Shown: positions 1 through 11,645, numbered from the stretch's first letter. The stretch: DNA of 64,000 bases from Eutreptiella sp. 'Long Island Sound 2002' (GCA_964036045.1 OZ038378.1:168069975-168133974), one strand, 5' to 3'. The notes: generated from the letters alone by a model not told the origin. Program-made: numbers and translations.

Positions 1-1865
1 ACTCCACACCACTTGGAAGGCGCGATCTGCAGTGGTCAAGGATTCCACACCATGTCAGACTGAAGTAGTCTTGAACCCTGAGCCGGAAGTAAATGCAAAC
101 CCACACATTGCCATACCGTCACTGTGACTGCTTGAGGAAGCGCCACTGTGCGATGGTTTAAAACACTGCAAGACCAATTGTCATCAGCCAATGTCATGGA
201 GCGTGGCTGCTTCTAACAGCTGGAACGGCAAAGCCACTTCCAACCCCGTGCGGGGGGCGAGGGGGGGCACAAAACTGTTTGATTGCTCCTCCTTGTCTCT
301 AGGGTAGTCTCTGCATGGCACACTACACTGACAGCCCCGAGCATTGGGGTGACGTTACGGAACCAACCTCAAAGCCACCAACCTCAACGCCACAAGAAAA
401 GTGCTGATAGAGGTGCGAATAAACATCACGAAGCAGATACTGTTGCTGTCCACATCGCCTTGAAGATAGCCCTCTGGAACACAAACCTGGGGCTTATGCT
501 GTTTTCCACTGGCTGACTCACCCTGATGAGGGCCCCCAATTATCCTTCCCGTCACAATCGGAACAGAAATCTCATCATTGGCCAGATCCTCCAGGCAATG
601 AATCACTATGCGGACACCCGCACAGCAACCGACACAGCCTGACAATAATATCACACTGGTGATGGACATGTCAGTCAGCAAGCATGCAGTCTGCGGCCAC
701 GTATGTACGGTCGGTTCACCTCCCCTGAAATGCACCAAGACACACAAACAGTTCTGCAAGAGGCACTTGTTGGGGTCTGCAAGAGCAAGAAAAAGAACAC
801 TCAGATTAGTGGAAGTAGAGAATAAAGGGGGGGGGATTCTGTGTCTACGAAAAATGAATCTACAAATTCTGGCGCGACAAAATCTGTGCCATTTCTTAAA
901 AAGGATTATTGCTCTCAACAACAAGACCAGGTGATGGTTCCCTCATCACTCATTCCCCTTACCTCCCGCCTCGGGATGTTCCAGGGGGTATGCTGTCCAA
1001 AGGAATGGGGAGTAGCACCTAAAAGAAGCCATGGCATTTACAGCATGTGGACTAGTAAACATGGACAGGATGTTGGAGGGGAAATTGGAATTCATACGAA
1101 TTGATGCGCTTCACTTCAGCAATGGGTTGTCAGGTAATGAAAAAATTGAAAATTGGCACTTCCCGCGTAAGCACCGCTTGACCGATGGCGCAAGCACATA
1201 CTAAGGGAAGATTCACAGGTGCCAGCGACGGCTACATAGCGGTATGGAATGTGGCAACCATGCCCCCATACGGGGCAAATTTTTTCCACTGTACGGGCCA
1301 CTGTATGGGGTGGACCGTTTTTCGTCAAAACCCCTCAGCCCCTCAGCCCTTGGCCTCCGAAATCAAAGATGACATGCATGGGAAATTCGGGCAGCACATT
1401 TCCTGTCATGACCACCCCATGTAATGTGAGTTGTGATGAGGTCGTCCCTGGTGTAGTCCAGTCGTTGTCCACAGGGCCCGCAGGTCAGAACTCCATTGTT
1501 GTTGTACAACCCATACTTCCCATACTTTGCTACACGGAGTGGCATATACTGCAAGGCATGGTCTGGTTAACAACACATGGGAAGGCAGAAAAGAGGGACA
1601 AATGGGTGCCTATACTGCCTATTTCTGTGTTACGTTCTGAGAACCCACTGTACGGGTGACTGTACGGTGCAAAACGGGGAATCCAGGATTCCCGCACGGG
1701 GGCATGGTTGATGTGGGGCGGGAGATGCTGCTCTGTGTGTGTTTGTCTGCTGGGTGACCGGGCAGGTGAGCCATGTGTGCGGGCTACTCATGGAACAGCA
1801 TTGTGTCTGTAACAATTGAAGGGCAACAAAATGTTACCCCCCCCTTTGTAATAGCTACGCAAAAG

Positions 1866-1918
1866 TACCAAATTAATACGGTCCCTACGCCTACTGTAGC
1901 TTAGACAAGGGCGTGGCT
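1866..1918 (+). repeat. 53-bp direct repeat, copy 1
   Basis: The sequence at 1,866-1,918 recurs at 2,365-2,417 with only two substitutions. The second copy is preceded by an extra partial duplication of its first bases (TACCAAATTA at about 2,347). Such a near-identical pair 500 bp apart in unique sequence suggests two insertions of one short dispersed element, or the ends of one element. Confidence 0.85.
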
Positions 1919-2364
1919 TGCGCGCAACACATACAACTACCAACACACACGGGGGTGAGTGCGTGGTATCAATGCACCTTAACCTCCGCCCACGTTCCCA
2001 GAGGCATGTAAACACAAGAAAGTGTCTGAAACATGAAGCTTTAGGTTCACACCCATGTTCCTACAAGCAATGAGGCATGAGAAGCCTACAAATGTTCGGC
2101 TTGGAAACCCTTCTTGCGATCATACACCATGCAGAACAACTGCACATGCTCACCACTTGAAGATGCCTTTGAAGATGCCTTTGCCGGAGTTTTAGGGGCT
2201 GGTTTGGGTCAGGCAACTTCAAGTTCTTGGGAATGAAATTGCCTTGCATGTGGTCTCTTGTAAAGTACACTCACAACGCTCACAACCCTATGTAACTGGC
2301 AAATTTGTCATCAAACCCATGTCTTATGTGGCTCCACTACATTTGGTACCAAATTAAAATTAGG

Positions 2365-2417
2365 TACCAAATTAATACGGTCCCTACGCCTACTGTAGCT
2401 TGGACAAGGGTGTGGCT
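2365..2417 (+). repeat. 53-bp direct repeat, copy 2
   Basis: Second copy of the 1,866-1,918 sequence, 51 of 53 bases identical. A G homopolymer follows about 10 bp downstream, where copy 1 is followed by a GCGCGCAACACA-type sequence, so similarity stops sharply at the right edge. Confidence 0.85.
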
Positions 2418-2605
2418 ATTACAAAGGGGGGGGGGGGTAAGAGTGTAAGAGTGTTGCAGTGCGATGCAGGCCTCCTGCGGACAAACCGGGGGGGAGGTCG
2501 CCTCCCCCTCTGTGGAAACTTATTAATGCACAAGCCAACGCATCGCGCCGCAGTTGGTGTTGCACATCGGGAGCTGCGCTGGTGGGGTCTGTGGGCTGAT
2601 CCAGT

Positions 2606-3120
2606 GGAGCGAACAGTCGGTTGGGTACGCGAACAGTTGACTGGGAAGACCATGGATTTACCAAGGAAAACGGTCGGCAAGCGGTGGGTCAGGAATCAAA
2701 CAGCAGTTTGCCCAGGCACACAAATTCGTTGACTAGACAAACAGTCCATTGGGTCGGTGAACAAACAGTCAAAAAAATGCAAACAGACGAACAGTCCGGT
2801 CACAATGCAGACAGGTCTGGTCGGGAAACATTCGGTTGGGACGCAGGCGATGAACAGGTAAACAGTGAGCTCGCTAGGCAAACAGTACACGGGTCAGCAA
2901 AAAAGGGGTTCAGTGGGCAAACATTCGGTTAGATACGCGCGCGGTCCGTTGGGTACAAGCACCTGGTCTGGAGGGGCACACAGTCAGTCAGGTTGGCAAA
3001 CAGTGGATTGGGTGGACATGGTCAGTTCAGTGGGAAAACAGTGGGTTGGATGGGCGTTGGGTGTCCAAGCAGTGGGTTGGGTGAGCACACAGTAAGCAAA
3101 CAGTCGGTTCTGTCAGCACA
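2606..3120 (+). repeat. Degenerate minisatellite with AAACAGT/TTGGGT core
   Basis: A core of the form AAACAGTSSRTTGGGT recurs about fifteen times at irregular 20-45 bp spacing, for example near 2,610, 2,740, 2,838, 2,996, 3,040 and 3,098. Copies are strongly diverged, so this is an old array. The open frames across it are by-products of the repeat. Confidence 0.6.
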
Positions 3121-4088
3121 TAGCAGAGGGGTGAAAATGTTAACTAATGGGCCAGCCAATGGTTTTGGCACCGCCCACTTTCTTTCTCCATAATCTTCCA
3201 CATCGAGGAAGTAAATCACCGAACGGCGTAGTCACACGGAGTGTACCAGTCTCGGGTGGGGGGGGCCTCTCCCCCCCCCCCACTTGCGCAAGCACGGCCA
3301 AAGTCAGCCAAAACGACGGTCAGACGGGAACCCCGTCCGTAGACAAGGCCGCGCTGGCGCGCAACACGCAGTGCGACAAGAAATGCGCACTGCATGCACG
3401 TAGCTGACACAGTATGTCACATGCAGATTAGTGTAGAAATGACTTTCACAACAGATTCCAAGCGTGTGATGCAATATATGTCTGCTTGATTGCTACGACC
3501 ACGCTCGAGAGGACTCCGGCCAACTGAGAATCAATGCGAACAAACCAATAGAGCCGGGTGCTGCGCCTATTTCCCTGAGTGAATATCATGATTTCTGGGT
3601 CCTTGTCGTAAGTCCCCGAAATATATCCCGACGGTCGTCGCAAGAAACTGGACCACGACCGCCCAGCTGAAAACCACAATCATATTCGGGTGCTCAAATG
3701 CGCCACCAAGTGTCCTCAAGACGTTGAAGGACAGCTAAGAATAATATGGGCAGGCAGGTGACCAATGCATCTGAAGCCATGCCAGAGATAGCAGAGTTGG
3801 CTGTGGCTGAAAATCACATGAACACAAAGCGAAGTTGGTTGCGGTCTCAAGCACAATTTTGTTATTACGACCACCAGCAACCCTTACATGCACGACCCCG
3901 CCCTCTTTCGCACCGCAACCGGCTTTTGTCAGCTTATACTGCAGTCAGAAGAACGGGGCCGCTTGGCAAGGGCGTGCTTGCGGAAAAAGGGGGGGCCATG
4001 GTACAATACAGCCTCATAAACCCCCACGGCAAAACCACGGCGCGTTGGGCAAAGGAAACCACCCAGCAGCCTTCAGCCTTGTCACATT

Positions 4089-6590
4089 TCATTTACTGGA
4101 GAAAGTCCACGTCCCGTCCCAGTTCTCTGGGCATGAAGTGCGCAGCTGCTTGCACCGCGTGTGCATGATTTTGCAAGGCAAATCGCCGAGAGCGATCCCC
4201 CTCTCAAATATCGCCATGGCCGCCTGAAACCTGCCCTCGCAGTACGGCACCAGCGCCTCCGCATATGACGCGACGGCCTTCACCTTCTGCGGGTCCCGTG
4301 GTGCCTCGATCGGCCCCAAGATCTCATACATTCGAACGGGCAGCTTCTTGCCCACCACCCGGACAGTATCCAACTTGCGGCCCCAGAAATGCTGCCGTAC
4401 CTCGTCATACGTGTTCTCCGTACACATCAGGCGCACACCGTAGAGCTTCGTCAACCCTTCAACACGACTCGCTAGGTTCACCCCGTCCCCGATCACTGTG
4501 TACTCCATGCGGTCATCGCTGCCAATGTTGCCGGCAAGGACGTCCCCAGTGTTGAGCCCGACCCCAATGGAAATCTCTTGAAGCCCTCGCTTCACACGGT
4601 CCACATTCAAAGCGTCCACGTACTTCACGATCTTGAGGCACCCCCGAGCGGCCCGGACAGTATCGTCTGAGGCCGTCTGCGGCACCCCAAACACTGCCAT
4701 TGCACAATCGCCAATGTATTTGTCGACCGTGCCCTTTTCTTCGCCGATGGCCCGGCCGACGACGGCAAAGAACTCGTTAAGCATCAGCACCACATCCTCG
4801 GGGGACATGCGTTCTGACAGTCGCGTGAAATCGCGAATGTCGACGAAAAGCACCGACACCTTGAGCCGCTGGCCGCCAAGGGAGGGCCCGCAAGAGAGCA
4901 GATGCTCGGCAATGTTGAAGCTGACGTACTTCCCCAACGTGTCCATGGCCAGCTTGGAGGCGGTGATGTCCTCGAGGATCATGACGACCCCGCAGCGCTT
5001 CTGCGGCTCTGCCTCCTGCTGGTTCATGCTCCGCGCCTCCTTCATTGGCATGATTTTATAGTTGATATACTTCTTCTTTTCCTTTCGGTCCCTCCCCCGC
5101 GTCATAATGACCACGTCGTCCTTCGACCGCAGCTCGCCGTTCTCCAGGACCGAGTCAATGTCCGCGATCATCATTTTGTTGTCCTCCCCGCACGGCGTGT
5201 CCTCCCACCACCTTCGGTGCTTTCCCTGCCGCATGGCCGCCTCCGCCATCCCAAACACAGGTTCGGGGTCCTGGTTTATGCTGGTGAGCCTCCCGTCGCC
5301 GTCCAAAGTCATCACGATATCGGGGATGGAGGTGAGGATGGTCTCGTAGTGCAACTGCATGGCTTTCGTTCGCTCGAATAGCTTGGCGTTCTCGATTGCC
5401 ACGGCCGCCTGAATCGTGAGTATAGACAAGATCTTCTCATCGTCCTCATTGAAGGCCTTGCCTTTGGGCTGCTTGTTGATCATCTGAACGACCCCGATGA
5501 CCTTGCCAGCCGCCGTACAAATCGCCATGCACAACAGTGAGTCGGTTTTGTACCCGGTTTGAATGTCCACCGACCGATTGAATCGTCCGTCCGCATACGC
5601 GTCAGGAATGTTGATAGTCGACGCCATCATTGCGCAAGCGCCGGCGATTCCTGCCGTCCGTGGGATTCGGATGGTCCGCCCACCATCCGCCACGTACGAC
5701 ACCAGCTCATCCTTCTCTTCATCCACCAAGAACATTGTACAGCGATCTGCCACCAATGCGCTCCGAGCCTTGCCCATGATCTTCACACATATGTTTCGAA
5801 TCTCCAACTCGTTCAAACATTTCGCGAAGTCCAACAAAGCGTCGACTTGGGCTCGTGCCTTATCACGGTCTTCTATAGCGGCTCTGATAGCTTCGCTTTC
5901 GGCGACGCACTTTCGAGGCGTTCTGGGGGTTCGCTTGTCCCACTCAACCAAAGCATCGTTTGCGCTCGGGGTACCGCCCCGGGTGCGGCTACTCGTGGGG
6001 CTCCGTTTGCCTTTGTCTTCGAAGGGAAGTGAAACATCGCTTATGCCCGAATCACTTCCTCTGCTCGAGTCACATCCTCTTTTGCAATTTCGATTTCTCG
6101 GGCTCGAGTCCTTGTGCAACAACATCTCCAAGGTTATCGTGGGTTCGGTCAGTTGTCTTTCGCTTAGTTGTCGGTCGGCGTGGCTCGTTGGATCGCTGGT
6201 GCGCTTCTTACCTGTGCTTGGACTTTTGGTTTTGGTACGGTCGTCCAAACCCCACATAACTTCACTCGTCGTGTATTCGACAGTTCTTGATTTGCTCGGA
6301 TTGATTGCACTGCTATTCCGGATGGAGACTTTAGGGCTCGGGTTGATGGCATCGATTCCAACAGAAAGACCTAATGGGGGCAAATGCTGCTGCTTCTTGC
6401 ATGAACGCCGCGTTTCGTTCTTCCATGTTGGGCTGTCCGGATAATCGTCATACAACATATCAATCGCAGCATCAATGTAAGACTCCGGCTTCGTCGGCTG
6501 CACATGGATTAGATGGTAGACCAAATTGTCCATCTTCTCCAACACAAAGCGATGTTGGACAAGGTAGCGGTATTTAGCCGCCGCATCCAT
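4089..6590 (-). CDS. Class III adenylate cyclase with GAF and PAS domains (833 aa)
   Basis: It should convert ATP to cyclic AMP. The catalytic domain covers about residues 575-760. Metal-binding aspartates are Asp584 (in FVDIRDF) and Asp628 (in DKYIGD). Lys624 and Thr698 are the adenine-selecting pair of CyaB-type cyclases, and Asn705 and Arg709 (in VNLASR) are the transition-state residues, so all catalytic residues are present. A GAF domain lies at about 250-405 and ends with an exact NKFDE-type motif (Asn372-Lys373, Phe380, Asp384-Glu385), typical of cyclic-nucleotide-binding GAFs. A divergent PAS follows at about 410-545. Residues 6-45 resemble a RIIa/Dpy-30 dimerisation-anchoring helix pair, which is weaker. 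Residues 55-230 are Ser/Thr/Lys-rich and probably disordered. Residues 770-815 resemble the TPR-like tail seen after many such catalytic domains. No membrane segment is visible, so the protein is probably soluble. The frame is intronless; the first Met is used as the start. Confidence 0.93.
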   Translation of the reverse strand: MDAAAKYRYLVQHRFVLEKMDNLVYHLIHVQPTKPESYIDAAIDMLYDDYPDSPTWKNETRRSCKKQQHLPPLGLSVGIDAINPSPKVSIRNSSAINPSKSRTVEYTTSEVMWGLDDRTKTKSPSTGKKRTSDPTSHADRQLSERQLTEPTITLEMLLHKDSSPRNRNCKRGCDSSRGSDSGISDVSLPFEDKGKRSPTSSRTRGGTPSANDALVEWDKRTPRTPRKCVAESEAIRAAIEDRDKARAQVDALLDFAKCLNELEIRNICVKIMGKARSALVADRCTMFLVDEEKDELVSYVADGGRTIRIPRTAGIAGACAMMASTINIPDAYADGRFNRSVDIQTGYKTDSLLCMAICTAAGKVIGVVQMINKQPKGKAFNEDDEKILSILTIQAAVAIENAKLFERTKAMQLHYETILTSIPDIVMTLDGDGRLTSINQDPEPVFGMAEAAMRQGKHRRWWEDTPCGEDNKMMIADIDSVLENGELRSKDDVVIMTRGRDRKEKKKYINYKIMPMKEARSMNQQEAEPQKRCGVVMILEDITASKLAMDTLGKYVSFNIAEHLLSCGPSLGGQRLKVSVLFVDIRDFTRLSERMSPEDVVLMLNEFFAVVGRAIGEEKGTVDKYIGDCAMAVFGVPQTASDDTVRAARGCLKIVKYVDALNVDRVKRGLQEISIGVGLNTGDVLAGNIGSDDRMEYTVIGDGVNLASRVEGLTKLYGVRLMCTENTYDEVRQHFWGRKLDTVRVVGKKLPVRMYEILGPIEAPRDPQKVKAVASYAEALVPYCEGRFQAAMAIFERGIALGDLPCKIMHTRCKQLRTSCPENWDGTWTFSSK

Positions 6591-8040
6591 AAGGGACTCA
6601 CTCCAGAGGTAAAGAATGCAGCAGCTACAAACTGCAGCAATCTACGAAATAATGGATGTTGCTAATGGGCACCACAGCAACCAACCCCCGCCCCACCCAA
6701 AAAAAAAACAAATCCTATTCGTGGCCACTGCAGTTGTTGCGGATCTTTTCACTTCTTTTCAATTGATCACAAACAACTTCTTGTCGTTGCAATTCTTGAC
6801 CTAGTGTCACTTCGAGTTCTGTGATTGTGTTGTGTTTTGTAGTGTACAACACAATGCAATGCAATGGCATGAGCAAAGGCTGAACAGCTTAAAAAAGGCA
6901 TTAAATCCGCAAACATTGGTAGTTGCTCCGATTTTTCACTTACAATTTAATATAACAAGCAATGGGGATGCAAATCAGTTCGGTGTGCGCTCCCTCTTGC
7001 CGCCCAAGGCTGTGCCCTCGTGTGTACACAATGCACAGCAAACGAGCAAGGGCTCAACAGTGTCAAAAGAACATCCGAATCTGTGTAACATGCACGCAAG
7101 TTGCATCAGGGGCAGCAGTGTAGTCACTCAATTTTCGCCTCAGGCTCTTAGTATTTGTACACACATAAATCGGTTTCCACCCTGTGGTGTGGTGCCCTCC
7201 CTATCCTGCGGACGTGTGTCCCCGCGTGTACCAAGCCTTGACGTGGCATAGTGAGATGAGGTCCAGGAGACCCTTGGCTTTAAAGCGGACACTGATGTGT
7301 TGCCACCACCACCGCCACTGGTAGTGCTTGTGGCCGCAGCCCTGCACAATTGTTCGCACGTTGCATGTGATGGCCAGCCGGTCGGTCACCCGCCAGGGTC
7401 ATGCATTTGCCTGTAAGTGCTGGTGTCATGGATCCCAGCACTGTGGGGCAATTTTGGGGACCACTGCTCCGGCCAGTGGTCCCAAAGGGATGTGGCTAAT
7501 TGGTCCTCATGAGATCTTGAGCAAGGAAAGACAACATGGACAACATTACCCCCTTTTCTTTTGTTCACGAAACCTCTGAGATGCTCCCAGTGGGTTCTTT
7601 CTTGAACCATAGGATTTGTTGAAGTGCATTTTGAGCAACGATTCCTTTGCCGGCTTTGCACAATTTGTCATGGAATGCGTCACCGGACAGGTGCCGTGCG
7701 TACCAGAATCTTTGGTACCCATTTGTGCCTGGTTCATTTGGTCTAGCTCATGAGCTAGGAACACGGCAGAGCAGTTCAAAGTGGGTAAGCAAGGGGGGGG
7801 GACTACACGGATTGCAGTGCACTTGAGCTAGGTCGATGAAGGTTGTGAGTTGCGGCATGCACTGGTTGTCTAAGTAAGGTACAAGACGAGGGCATTGATC
7901 ACATGGACATGTTCATTACACTGCAACAAACATCACAGAATGTCAAATAGGAGTCTTAAGCAACCACGTACCTTGTTTGTTGGCAGTTTGTGAGATGGTT
8001 GAGCCCCCATAGCAACAAGTTCAATAAACAGGCTCATGAT
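6591..8040. other. Intergenic upstream of the cyclase, nothing recognised
   Basis: This region holds the presumed promoter and 5' leader of the minus-strand cyclase gene. I see no second gene, no RNA gene and no repeat longer than a homopolymer. A run of A at about 6,700-6,709 and a run of G at 7,793-7,801 are the only low-complexity tracts. Confidence 0.5.
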
Positions 8041-10204
8041 TAGCTACACAACCCCTGCCGTCTAGGGGGTCCCCAACGCTTCAAAGCGGGGAATAAATCA
8101 GAAGTGGCCCACAAGTGGGTGGATTGGGTACATCACTCTTGCCGTATGGGGAGTCCCCAACGCTTCAGTGCGGGGGACAAAATCAGAAGTGGCCCACAAG
8201 TGGGCGGATTGGCTACCTCCACCCTACCATCTGTGGGGTCCCCAACCCTTCAAAGCGGGGAGGAAAATCAGAAGTGGTCCACAAGTGGGGCGATTGGCTA
8301 CATCACTGTTGCCGTGTAGGGGGTCCCCAACGCTTCGGAGCGGGGGACAAAATCAGAAGTGGCCCACAAGTGGGCGGATTGGCTACCTCCACCCTACCGT
8401 CTGTGGGGTCCCCAACCCTTTAGTGCGGGGAGGAAAATCAAAAGTGGCCCACACGTGGGTGGATTGGCAACATCACCCGCGCCGTTTGGGGGGCCCCCAA
8501 TGCTTCAGTGTGGTGAACAAAATCAGAAGTGGCCCACAAGGGGGTGGATTCGCTCCCTAACCCCTGCCGTTGGGGGGGTCCCCAACGCTTCAAAGCGGGG
8601 AGGAAAATCAAAAGTGGCCCACAAGTGGGGCGATTGGCTACATCCCCCTTGCCGTCAAGGGGGTCCCCAACGCTTCAGTGCGGGGGACAAAATCAGAAGT
8701 GGCCCACAAGTGGGCGGATTGGTTACATCCACCCTCGCGTCCGCGGGGTCCCCAACCCCTCAGTGCGGGGAGGAAAATCAGAAGTGGTCCACAAGTGGGT
8801 GGATTCGATTCCTAACCCCTGCCGTTTGGGGGGCCCCCAACGCTTCAGTGAGAGGGGGGGAATCAGTGGGCCACTTCTGATTTTGTTCCTCTCGCCGAGT
8901 GGCGAGAGGAACAAAATCAGAAGTGGCCCACTGGTGGGCGGATTGGCTACATCACCCATGCCGTCTAAGGGGTCCCCAATGTGTCAGAGAGGGGGGTGGG
9001 GGCAAAATCAAATCAAAATCAAAATCAAAATCAAGCCACAATAGGGCGGATTACAGAAGCGTTGCCATCTCGGGGGTCTCCAATTCTTTGGTGCAGGGAA
9101 GAAAATCACAAATGGCCCACAAGTGGGCGGATTGGTTACACAACCGCTGCCGTCTGGGGGGGGGGGGGGGGCTGCTGAGCACGGAACAAAATCACAAGTG
9201 GCCCACAAGTGGGTGGATTGGCTACATCACCCCTGCCATCTGGGGGACAACGCTTGAGGGCGGTGAACAAAATTAGAAGTGGCCCACAAGTGGGCAAATG
9301 GGCAACAAAAGCAGAAATGGTCCACAAGTGGGCGGACTGGCTACATCCCCCTTACTGTTTGGGGGGGCCCCAACGCTTCAGTGTAGGGAAGAAAATCAGA
9401 AGTGGCCCACAAGTGAGCATTGGCTACATCAACGCTAAAATGTGGGGAACAAAATTGGAAATGACCCACAAGTGGGCCGATGAGCTATATCACCCTTGCG
9501 GCCTAGGGGGTCCCCAACACTTTAGTGCGGGGAACAAAATGAGAAGTGGTCCATACGTGGGTGGATTGGCTACATCACCCCTGCCCTTTGGGAGGTCCCC
9601 AACACTTCAAAGCGGGGAACGAAATCGGGATTGACCCACAAGTGGGCGGAATGGCTACATCACCCCTGCCGTCTGGGGCTTTTGAATGCTCGAGCCAGGA
9701 ACAAAATCAGAAGTGGCCCACAATTGGGCGGATTGGCTACCTAACCCCTGCTGTCAAGGGGTCCCCAACGCTTCAGAGGGGGGGGGGGGGTCACAAGTAT
9801 CCCAAAAGTGTGTAGATGGGCTACCTACCCCTTGCCGTCCAAGGGTCAACGCTTCAAAAGCGGGGGATAGAATCACAAGTGGCTCACAAGTGGGCGGATT
9901 GGCTACATCACCCCAGGGGTCCCCAACGCTTTCAAGAGGGGGACAAAATTAGAAGTGGCCCACAAATGGGCGGATTGGCGGACATCACCCCTGCTGTCTA
10001 GGGGGTTCCCAACGCTTTAGTGTGGGGAACAAAATCAGCCCACAAGTGGGCGGATTACATAAGCGCTGCCCCGAGGGGGGTTCCCAACGCTTCAGTGCGG
10101 GGGACAAAATCAGCCCACAAGTGGGCGGATTGGCTACATCACCCTTGCCGTCTGGGTGTTCCCAGCGCTTCAGTGCGGGAACAAAATCACAAGTGGCCCA
10201 CTAG
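8041..10204 (+). repeat. Diverged 85-bp satellite, forward orientation
   Basis: About 25 units of roughly 85 bp. Each contains a GTCCCCAACGCTTC block, a CAAAATCAGAAGTGG block, the hairpin GCCCAC-AA-GTGGGC and a GGATTGGCTACATCACC block. The unit aligns base for base with the homogeneous array at 16.5-55.4 kb (both 85 bp) but differs at about a dozen positions, and individual copies vary in length and sequence. Two unit types partly alternate (TACATCACC and TACCTCCACC at 8.2-8.5 kb). These copies are older and not homogenised. Confidence 0.92.
8864..8933. repeat. Perfect 33-bp inverted repeat with 4-nt loop
   Basis: Arms at 8,864-8,896 and 8,901-8,933 are exact reverse complements, separated by GAGT. 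The palindrome sits between satellite units and contains the unit's conserved AATCAGAAGTGGCCCAC block in both orientations. It is the only perfect long hairpin in this array. Confidence 0.95.
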
Positions 10205-10800
10205 TGTCTCTTACTATCCTAATCCACAGAATCCACACACCCCCAGACAGCAGGGGTGATGCACCCAATCCGCCCACTTGTGGGCCACTTCCGATTTGAT
10301 CCCCGCACTGAAGCGTTGGGGACCCCGCATACAGCAGGGGTGATGCAGCCAATCCGCCCACTTGTGGGCCACTTCTGATTTTGTTCCCCTAGCCGGTACT
10401 GATTTTGTTCCCCGTTGTGCAGCATTTGGGCCCCCCCAAGCGGTAGGGGTGATGTAGCCCATCCGCCCACTTGTGGGCTGATTTGATCCCCTGCTTTGAA
10501 GCGTGCCCCCCCCCCCCCCCCCCGAACAGTAGGGGTGATGTAGCCAATCTGCCCACTAGTGGGCCACCTATGTTTTTGTTCCCCTAGCCAATTCTGACTT
10601 TTGTTCCCCGCACCGAAGTGTTGGGGGCCCCCAAACGGCAAGTGTAGCCAATCCGCCCACTTGTGGGTTGATTTGATCCCCCGCTTTGAAGCAATGGGGA
10701 CCCCCCGTACAGCAGGGGCGATGTAGCCAGTCTGCCCACTTGTGGTTCCCCTCTGATTTTGTTCCCCCGGCCATTTCTTTTTTTGTTCCCCGCACTAGAC
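10205..10800 (-). repeat. Diverged 85-bp satellite, reversed orientation
   Basis: From about 10,240 the same units appear as reverse complement (CCGCCCACTTGTGGGCC, CTGATTTTGTTCCCC, GAAGCGTTGGGG). Several carry an extra internal duplication of the TTGTTCCCCTAGCC type, for example at about 10,380-10,412 and 10,572-10,606. About 40 bp near 10,205-10,240 at the switch do not fit either orientation. A run of 18 C lies at 10,506-10,523. Confidence 0.9.
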
Positions 10801-10943
10801 TGCTCACAAATGCAGAGGGTTGAAAAAGGAAAACATGACATGGTTCCAATATTACTCACACCATCACCTGGAAACCCAGGACCCACGGGGTCAAGCACGA
10901 CAAAGACAACACCACAATAGCGACGCACGAATGCGCACGAGGC

Positions 10944-10992
10944 TAAGTTGTAGCTCAGTGGTTCAAGCGCAGTAAAGGTAGGTAGGTAGGTA
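10944..10992 (+). other. tRNA-like A-box segment with GGTA microsatellite
   Basis: TAGCTCAGTGG at 10,951-10,961 is a perfect match to the RNA polymerase III A box / tRNA D-arm consensus and is followed by a plausible D-loop. A (GGTA)4 tract at 10,977-10,992 occupies the place of the anticodon arm. I find no convincing B box or acceptor stem, so this is not an intact tRNA gene. It may be a decayed tRNA or SINE head. Confidence 0.35.
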
Positions 10993-11519
10993 TCTTCGGG
11001 AGCTCGGGATGCCTCCTTTGACAATGCAGGAAGAAGGTCTTACCAAGGGGACGTCCTGTCCCTCCCACTGCCCTAGTTCAGGTGCCCCTTAAGCCGCTCC
11101 CGCAGGTGCTTGGGAAGGCAGTGTCACGGCCACCCGGTCCAGGTGTCCCGGGTGGGAGGGTGTCCCCACATGTGTCCATGGGTAGGGCCACATGCCCCCT
11201 CCTTTGGGCGGCAGCTCTTGGGGGCTGCCCAGCTGTTTGGAGTATCTCTCACCACAGGGGGTATTGCTCCCGCGACTCTACCGTACGTCTGCGTCACCCC
11301 TGTGGCTTGAGTTGCGGGATCCCGCTGCTTGGCAGGCGACCCGCATTAATAAAAAAAACTACTTGTTTTTGCGAAAAGAATCGTTCAAAACCGGTTATCT
11401 TCAAAACAACCACGCTCCAAGCCTTCGCGACTAAGAACACAGCAAAATTGATGACGGCAGCTACACGGCTGTGGGTTCATGATCTCGGACGTGGACGAAT
11501 GTGCCCCAATGAAATGGCT

Positions 11520-11645
11520 GTGCAGTGTCCGGGGCCTCTTGGCGCTTGTTCACCGGTGTGCGCGTCCCGTGCGTTCTGTGTGCGGTGTCCGTGGCCACTT
11601 GGCGCATGTTCACCGGTGTGCGCGTTGTGTGCGGTATGCGCATGG
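11520..11645 (+). repeat. Two copies of the 60-bp retroelement monomer
   Basis: Two adjacent copies, 60 bp apart, carry CTTGGCGCTTGTTCACCGG-type sequence. The same monomer forms a twelve-copy array at 59.0-59.76 kb in the same orientation. Presence at both outer edges of the retroelement remains suggests it belongs to the element's terminal regions. Confidence 0.8.

Larger units (their letters stand above)
1..4088. other. Intergenic, no gene recognised
   Basis: No open frame here has protein-like composition, a recognisable motif or continuity beyond about 190 codons. The stretch holds a 53-bp direct repeat pair, a degenerate minisatellite (2.6-3.1 kb) and several G or C homopolymer runs (for example around 2,426 and 3,256-3,280). 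It ends at the 3' end of the cyclase gene. Confidence 0.6.

Noticed and set aside
8104-9815. Overlapping 80-170 codon frames in the old satellite
   Set aside because: They repeat with the 85-bp period in all forward frames and share no features with real proteins.
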